The notes under the pieces are model-generated. The model saw only the letters and a list, made by a program, of their open reading frames with translations. It was not told where the DNA came from and ran no database searches. Source: an uncultured Clostridia bacterium (GTDB lineage: Bacteria; Bacillota; Clostridia; TANB77; CAG-508). From it: DNA of 8,829 nucleotides. Made by a program: the position numbers and the translations under genes. The stretch's first letter is position 1. Every line of letters starts with the position of its first letter. The stretch covers positions 1 through 8,829 of the forward strand of contig CANPWI010000058.1 in NCBI GenBank assembly GCA_947584125.1. The letters run 5' to 3'. This document shows, piece after piece, positions 5,962 through 8,829 of the stretch.

Positions 5962-7680
5962 ATGGAAAAGAAAATCTTAATCGGAGCAATTTTGCTACTT
6001 GCAGCTGTAATTTTATTTACTGTTCCAACAGCCGTAAGAGCAGATGGAGAAGTAGCAGGAAATACAGCAGATTTACAAAACTTAATAGACAATGCTGTTA
6101 ATACTAACAATACTATAACATTAAATCAAAACTATGCAGTAGATAATACTGTATACTTTGGATCAAATACTATAACAACAGATGACAACAATAGCAAAAA
6201 CATAACATTAGATTTAAATGGACATACAATAAGTACTTCAGCTGATTTTAAATCTGATGCAAGTAATACTGGTGCAAAAAAACACATAATTGAGGTAAAT
6301 GGAAGCAATTATAATGTAACAATTAAAGATAGTAGTAATGGAAACGGAGAAATTTTATATAATGAAACAGCAACAAATACTCCTATCCGTGGTGCAGCAA
6401 TTATGATTAGAAGAGGAACAGTTACAATTGAAAGTGGTAAAATTACATGTAAAAATCAAGCAGACAAATTAGCAGCAATAGAAGTAGGACATGGAAATAC
6501 ACAAGATGGTACTACACCAAGTGCTGGACATTTAATTTTAAAAGGTGGAACAGTTGATTCAGCAAGATATGGAATTTCAGTAGAAAACGGTACAATTGAT
6601 ATAAATGGTGGTACTGTTAAAGCAGATTCTTATGCTATAGGTACAAAATATTTTGCAACAACAGGTGATGAAAACTTTAATAGTACAACAATAAACATTA
6701 AAAATGGAACAGTACAAAGTAAACAATATGCAGCAATTCAACACAAAAATAATGGAGATCTAAATATTAGTGGTGGTAATATTTCAGGAACAGTTGGAGT
6801 TTACTCTGCTGGAGGAAATACTAATATTACAGGAGGAACAATTACAGCAACTACAGATGTAACTAAAGATACTACACCTTATGGAACACCAGGAGATGTT
6901 CCAACAGGTGCAGCAGTTGTTGCTAAAAAAGATAATTTTGCTGGTATGACTGTAACTATAAATGGTGCAAACTTAGTATCAAATGCTAGTACAAGTCCAG
7001 TAGTTTATGAAGCAAAAACAACAAGCCCAATTGCTACAGTTGCACTTTATTCAAATAATGGAAATAGTGTAATAGATGTAGTAAAAGCAACAAGTAACAA
7101 ACCAATAGATGTTGAATATATTAGTTCTGATTTAGTTCTAAAAATTACAACAGATGAAGGTGAAACTACATACTATATGGGTGAAGAAACAGATGCTAAT
7201 ATACAAACAGCAATTAGTGAATTAAAATCTGGAAAAATAACAGTTGAAGAAGGAGACATAACACTTACTAATGTACCAGTTGGAGTAAAAGTTGAAAACG
7301 AAGGTACAGGTGAAGTAAAAGTTAACGGAAATACAGTTAGTACAGATGTTACTTATGATCCATTAGCTGAAAAATTAGCACAATTAGAAGCTGCAATTGA
7401 ACAATTAACAGGTGATAATAGTGCATTAAAAGAAGAAGTAGCAGGATTAAAATCTGACTATGAAAGCTTAGAAGCTGATATGAACTCTGTATTAGAAAGA
7501 TTAGCAAATATAGAAGCAAAATATGAAAAATTAGTACAAGATCAAAATACTAATACAACAGTAGCAAGTGATGAACTAGACGACGAACCAAAAACAGGAG
7601 ATGTTTATGCAGTATCTACAGGAATAGTTACATTAGTATCATTAGCAGGAGCTGTAGTAAGTAAAAAATTTATAAAATAA
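5962..7680 (+). CDS. Sortase-anchored surface protein with right-handed beta-helix and coiled-coil stalk
   Basis: This 572-residue protein starts seven bases after AAAGGAG (5948-5954). Residues 1-27 are a signal peptide (cleavage after VRA). Residues about 33-350 look like a parallel beta-helix: rungs of roughly 20-25 residues repeat patterns such as LILKGGTV, IDINGGTV, INIKNGTV, LNISGGNI and TNITGGTI, separated by Gly/Asn turns. I see no clear catalytic signature of a pectate lyase or similar enzyme, so an adhesin or glycan-binding role is as likely. Residues about 360-465 are beta-rich. Residues about 468-533 form a heptad-rich coiled coil (LAQLEAAIEQL, LKSDYESLEADM) that could make an oligomeric stalk. 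EPKTG (542-546), a hydrophobic segment and KKFIK end the protein. This C-terminus closely matches that of the M60 peptidase. The sortase gene lies 73 bp downstream and is probably co-transcribed, making this its most likely dedicated substrate. I do not recognise a named family. Confidence 0.9.
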   Translation: MEKKILIGAILLLAAVILFTVPTAVRADGEVAGNTADLQNLIDNAVNTNNTITLNQNYAVDNTVYFGSNTITTDDNNSKNITLDLNGHTISTSADFKSDASNTGAKKHIIEVNGSNYNVTIKDSSNGNGEILYNETATNTPIRGAAIMIRRGTVTIESGKITCKNQADKLAAIEVGHGNTQDGTTPSAGHLILKGGTVDSARYGISVENGTIDINGGTVKADSYAIGTKYFATTGDENFNSTTINIKNGTVQSKQYAAIQHKNNGDLNISGGNISGTVGVYSAGGNTNITGGTITATTDVTKDTTPYGTPGDVPTGAAVVAKKDNFAGMTVTINGANLVSNASTSPVVYEAKTTSPIATVALYSNNGNSVIDVVKATSNKPIDVEYISSDLVLKITTDEGETTYYMGEETDANIQTAISELKSGKITVEEGDITLTNVPVGVKVENEGTGEVKVNGNTVSTDVTYDPLAEKLAQLEAAIEQLTGDNSALKEEVAGLKSDYESLEADMNSVLERLANIEAKYEKLVQDQNTNTTVASDELDDEPKTGDVYAVSTGIVTLVSLAGAVVSKKFIK

Positions 7681-7695
7681 TTTACTAATTTAATA

Positions 7696-7733
7696 TATAA
7701 GGTAGATTAGATTTTATATCTATCTACCTTATA
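7696..7733 (+). other. Hairpin between the beta-helix gene and the sortase gene, no U-tract
   Basis: A 12-bp perfect stem, TATAAGGTAGAT (7696-7707) with ATCTACCTTATA (7722-7733), encloses a 14-base loop. It is followed by GTATATTATAGGAG, which is not a T-run, and no convincing promoter lies between it and the sortase start. It may be a leaky terminator or an RNA processing or stability element that sets a high ratio of surface protein to sortase. Confidence 0.6.
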
Positions 7734-7753
7734 GTATATTATAGGAGATATTT

Positions 7754-8614
7754 ATGGAAAAGAAAGATGAAAAGTATACACCAAAAAGAATGAAAACTAC
7801 AAATAAGCAAATAAAAAATAGTCATAATTTAAGTAATAAAAAAGAAGAAAAAAAAGGTAAAAAGAAAAAAACAAGAAAAATCAAAAAAATAATATTTACA
7901 ATAATTTTTCTTGCTCTTTTAGCTTGTGCATGTTACTTTGGATATAATACTTATATAAAAGCTAAAGACAAGAATGTAATAAATGATGTTCAAGATTACA
8001 TGAATTTAAAGGAAAATACACAAATTGGCGAAGAACAAATAAATAAAATTTCAGAATTAAAAAAGCAGAATCAAGATATTATTGGTTGGATAGCAATAGA
8101 TGATACAAAAATTAACTATCCACTATTACAAAATGAAGATAACAATTATTATTTAAATCATGACTATAGAAACGAAGTAAATAATTATGGTTCTATATAC
8201 TTAAAAAATATATGTGATATAAACGATAATAATTCAAATCTTGTAATATACGGTCATAATATGAACAATGGAGAAATGTTTAATAACTTGTTAAAATATA
8301 AAGACGAAGAATTTTATAAAAACCATGATACAGTAAAATTAATAACAGAAAATGAGTCAAGAGAATATAAAATAATAGCTGTATTTACATCAAGAATTTT
8401 TTACAAAAATGAAAAAAATGTTTTTAGATATTATAATGAAATAGAATTAGATAGTGAAGAAAAATACAATAATTTTGTACAAAATGCAAAAAATATACAG
8501 CTTTACGATACAGGAATAGATGCGAATTATGGAGAGCAATTACTTACTATGATTACATGTGAATATTCACAAGATAATGGAAGAATGGTAGTTGTAGCAA
8601 AAAGAGTTAAATAA
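7754..8614 (+). CDS. srtB: Class B sortase (membrane cysteine transpeptidase)
   Basis: Sortases cleave a C-terminal sorting motif and join the protein to peptidoglycan on the outer face of the membrane. AGGAG (7743-7747) lies six bases before the ATG. Residues 1-45 are an unusually long, lysine-rich cytoplasmic head, and residues about 46-68 are the single membrane anchor. The catalytic domain carries the class B-like segment GWIAIDDTKINYPLLQ, followed by YYLNHDY. The triad is visible: His168 in YGHNM, Cys269 in MITCEYS and Arg277 in NGRMVVVAKR. The length of 286 residues suits class B. Classical SrtB enzymes use NPQTN, and the clostridial C. difficile SrtB uses (S/P)PXTG. The two neighbouring substrates suggest EPKTG here, which is inference. 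It probably shares the transcript of the beta-helix gene. Confidence 0.92.
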   Translation: MEKKDEKYTPKRMKTTNKQIKNSHNLSNKKEEKKGKKKKTRKIKKIIFTIIFLALLACACYFGYNTYIKAKDKNVINDVQDYMNLKENTQIGEEQINKISELKKQNQDIIGWIAIDDTKINYPLLQNEDNNYYLNHDYRNEVNNYGSIYLKNICDINDNNSNLVIYGHNMNNGEMFNNLLKYKDEEFYKNHDTVKLITENESREYKIIAVFTSRIFYKNEKNVFRYYNEIELDSEEKYNNFVQNAKNIQLYDTGIDANYGEQLLTMITCEYSQDNGRMVVVAKRVK

Positions 8615-8630
8615 CATTATAAATATATAT

Positions 8631-8676
8631 AAATAAATTTCCGCTAGTTATACTGGAGGAAATTTATTTTAATTTT
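8631..8676 (+). terminator. Intrinsic terminator after the sortase gene
   Basis: A perfect 12-bp stem (8631-8642 with 8658-8669) continues through one G-A mismatch into five inner pairs (8644-8648 with 8652-8656, one G-U) and a TAT loop. The 3' arm leads into TTTTAATTTT. It lies 16 bases after the sortase stop codon. Confidence 0.85.
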
Positions 8677-8679
8677 ATA

Positions 8680-8708
8680 TGGAAAAAATATAACTAATAT
8701 GATAGAAT
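8680..8708 (+). promoter_or_regulatory. Possible extended -10 promoter for the gene at 8762
   Basis: TGGAAA (8680-8685, four of six matches to the -35) is followed after 17 bp by TAGAAT (8703-8708), with TG one base upstream of the -10. It sits just after the terminator and would give a leader of about 47 bases. In DNA this AT-rich, chance matches are common, so this is tentative. Confidence 0.4.
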
Positions 8709-8761
8709 GTTAAAGAATTTATATGAAGATTAAAAATTGTAAAGATTGGAGTAAAATATAT

Positions 8762-8829
8762 ATGAAAAAGAATAAAATAATGATAAATTTAGGAATTATA
8801 ATATCAATTATTTTTTGCATACCTTCAAT
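8762..8829 (+). CDS. N-terminus of an exported or membrane protein (3' end outside window)
   Basis: An open frame starts at ATG 8762 and runs off the window after 22 complete codons. It begins MKKNKIMINLGIIISIIF, a basic start followed by a hydrophobic stretch, as in a Sec signal peptide or membrane segment. GGAG (8748-8751) lies ten bases upstream, a slightly long spacing. It is separated from the sortase by a terminator and a possible promoter of its own. Its context suggests another surface or secreted protein, but the function cannot be read from this fragment. Confidence 0.6.
   Translation, partial: MKKNKIMINLGIIISIIFCIPS

Overview
This is a very AT-rich, tightly packed window with all genes on the plus strand. 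Gram-positive signals are strong: Shine-Dalgarno sites of the AGGAGG type, Sec signal peptides, C-terminal sortase sorting signals and a sortase. Heavy AGA/ATA/AAT codon use and the protein families (M60 mucin peptidase, F5/8C-like domain, DUF5011-like Ig domains, class B sortase) suggest a low-GC Clostridia member, probably living in a gut or on a mucosal surface. The species cannot be named from the sequence.

Layout: (1) 1-1215 is the 3' end of a large secreted modular protein (FN3-like, F5/8C-like and C-terminal accessory domains). (2) After an 83-bp gap that holds a long imperfect RNA hairpin comes a membrane-anchored protein with a cohesin-like beta-sandwich and a Gly/Asn/Ser linker (1299-2195), closed by a terminator. 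(3) A near-consensus extended -10 promoter drives a 1091-residue surface M60 metallopeptidase (2395-5670) ending in an EPKTG sorting signal, followed by a terminator. (4) A TTGACA promoter, overlapped by a perfect 25-bp palindrome and followed by two more inverted repeats, leads into a 572-residue beta-helix and coiled-coil surface protein (5962-7680), also with EPKTG. (5) A hairpin without a U-tract separates this gene from a class B sortase (7754-8614), which is followed by a terminator. (6) The first 22 codons of another exported or membrane protein start at 8762.

How the genes fit together (inference): the window is a cell-surface display and glycoprotein-foraging locus. The sortase very probably anchors the two proteins that share the DELDDEPKTGD module. 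One is an M60 peptidase of a family known to cleave mucin-type glycoproteins; the other looks like a rod-shaped adhesin or carbohydrate-binding protein. The first two genes look like an operon encoding a secreted glycan-targeting enzyme fragment and a surface protein with an atypical anchor.

I found no tRNA, rRNA, CRISPR array, transposase or phage gene. The least ordinary parts are the leader of the beta-helix gene (three abutting inverted repeats reaching the start codon), the intercistronic hairpin at 1228-1274, and the unusual anchor of the cohesin-like protein.
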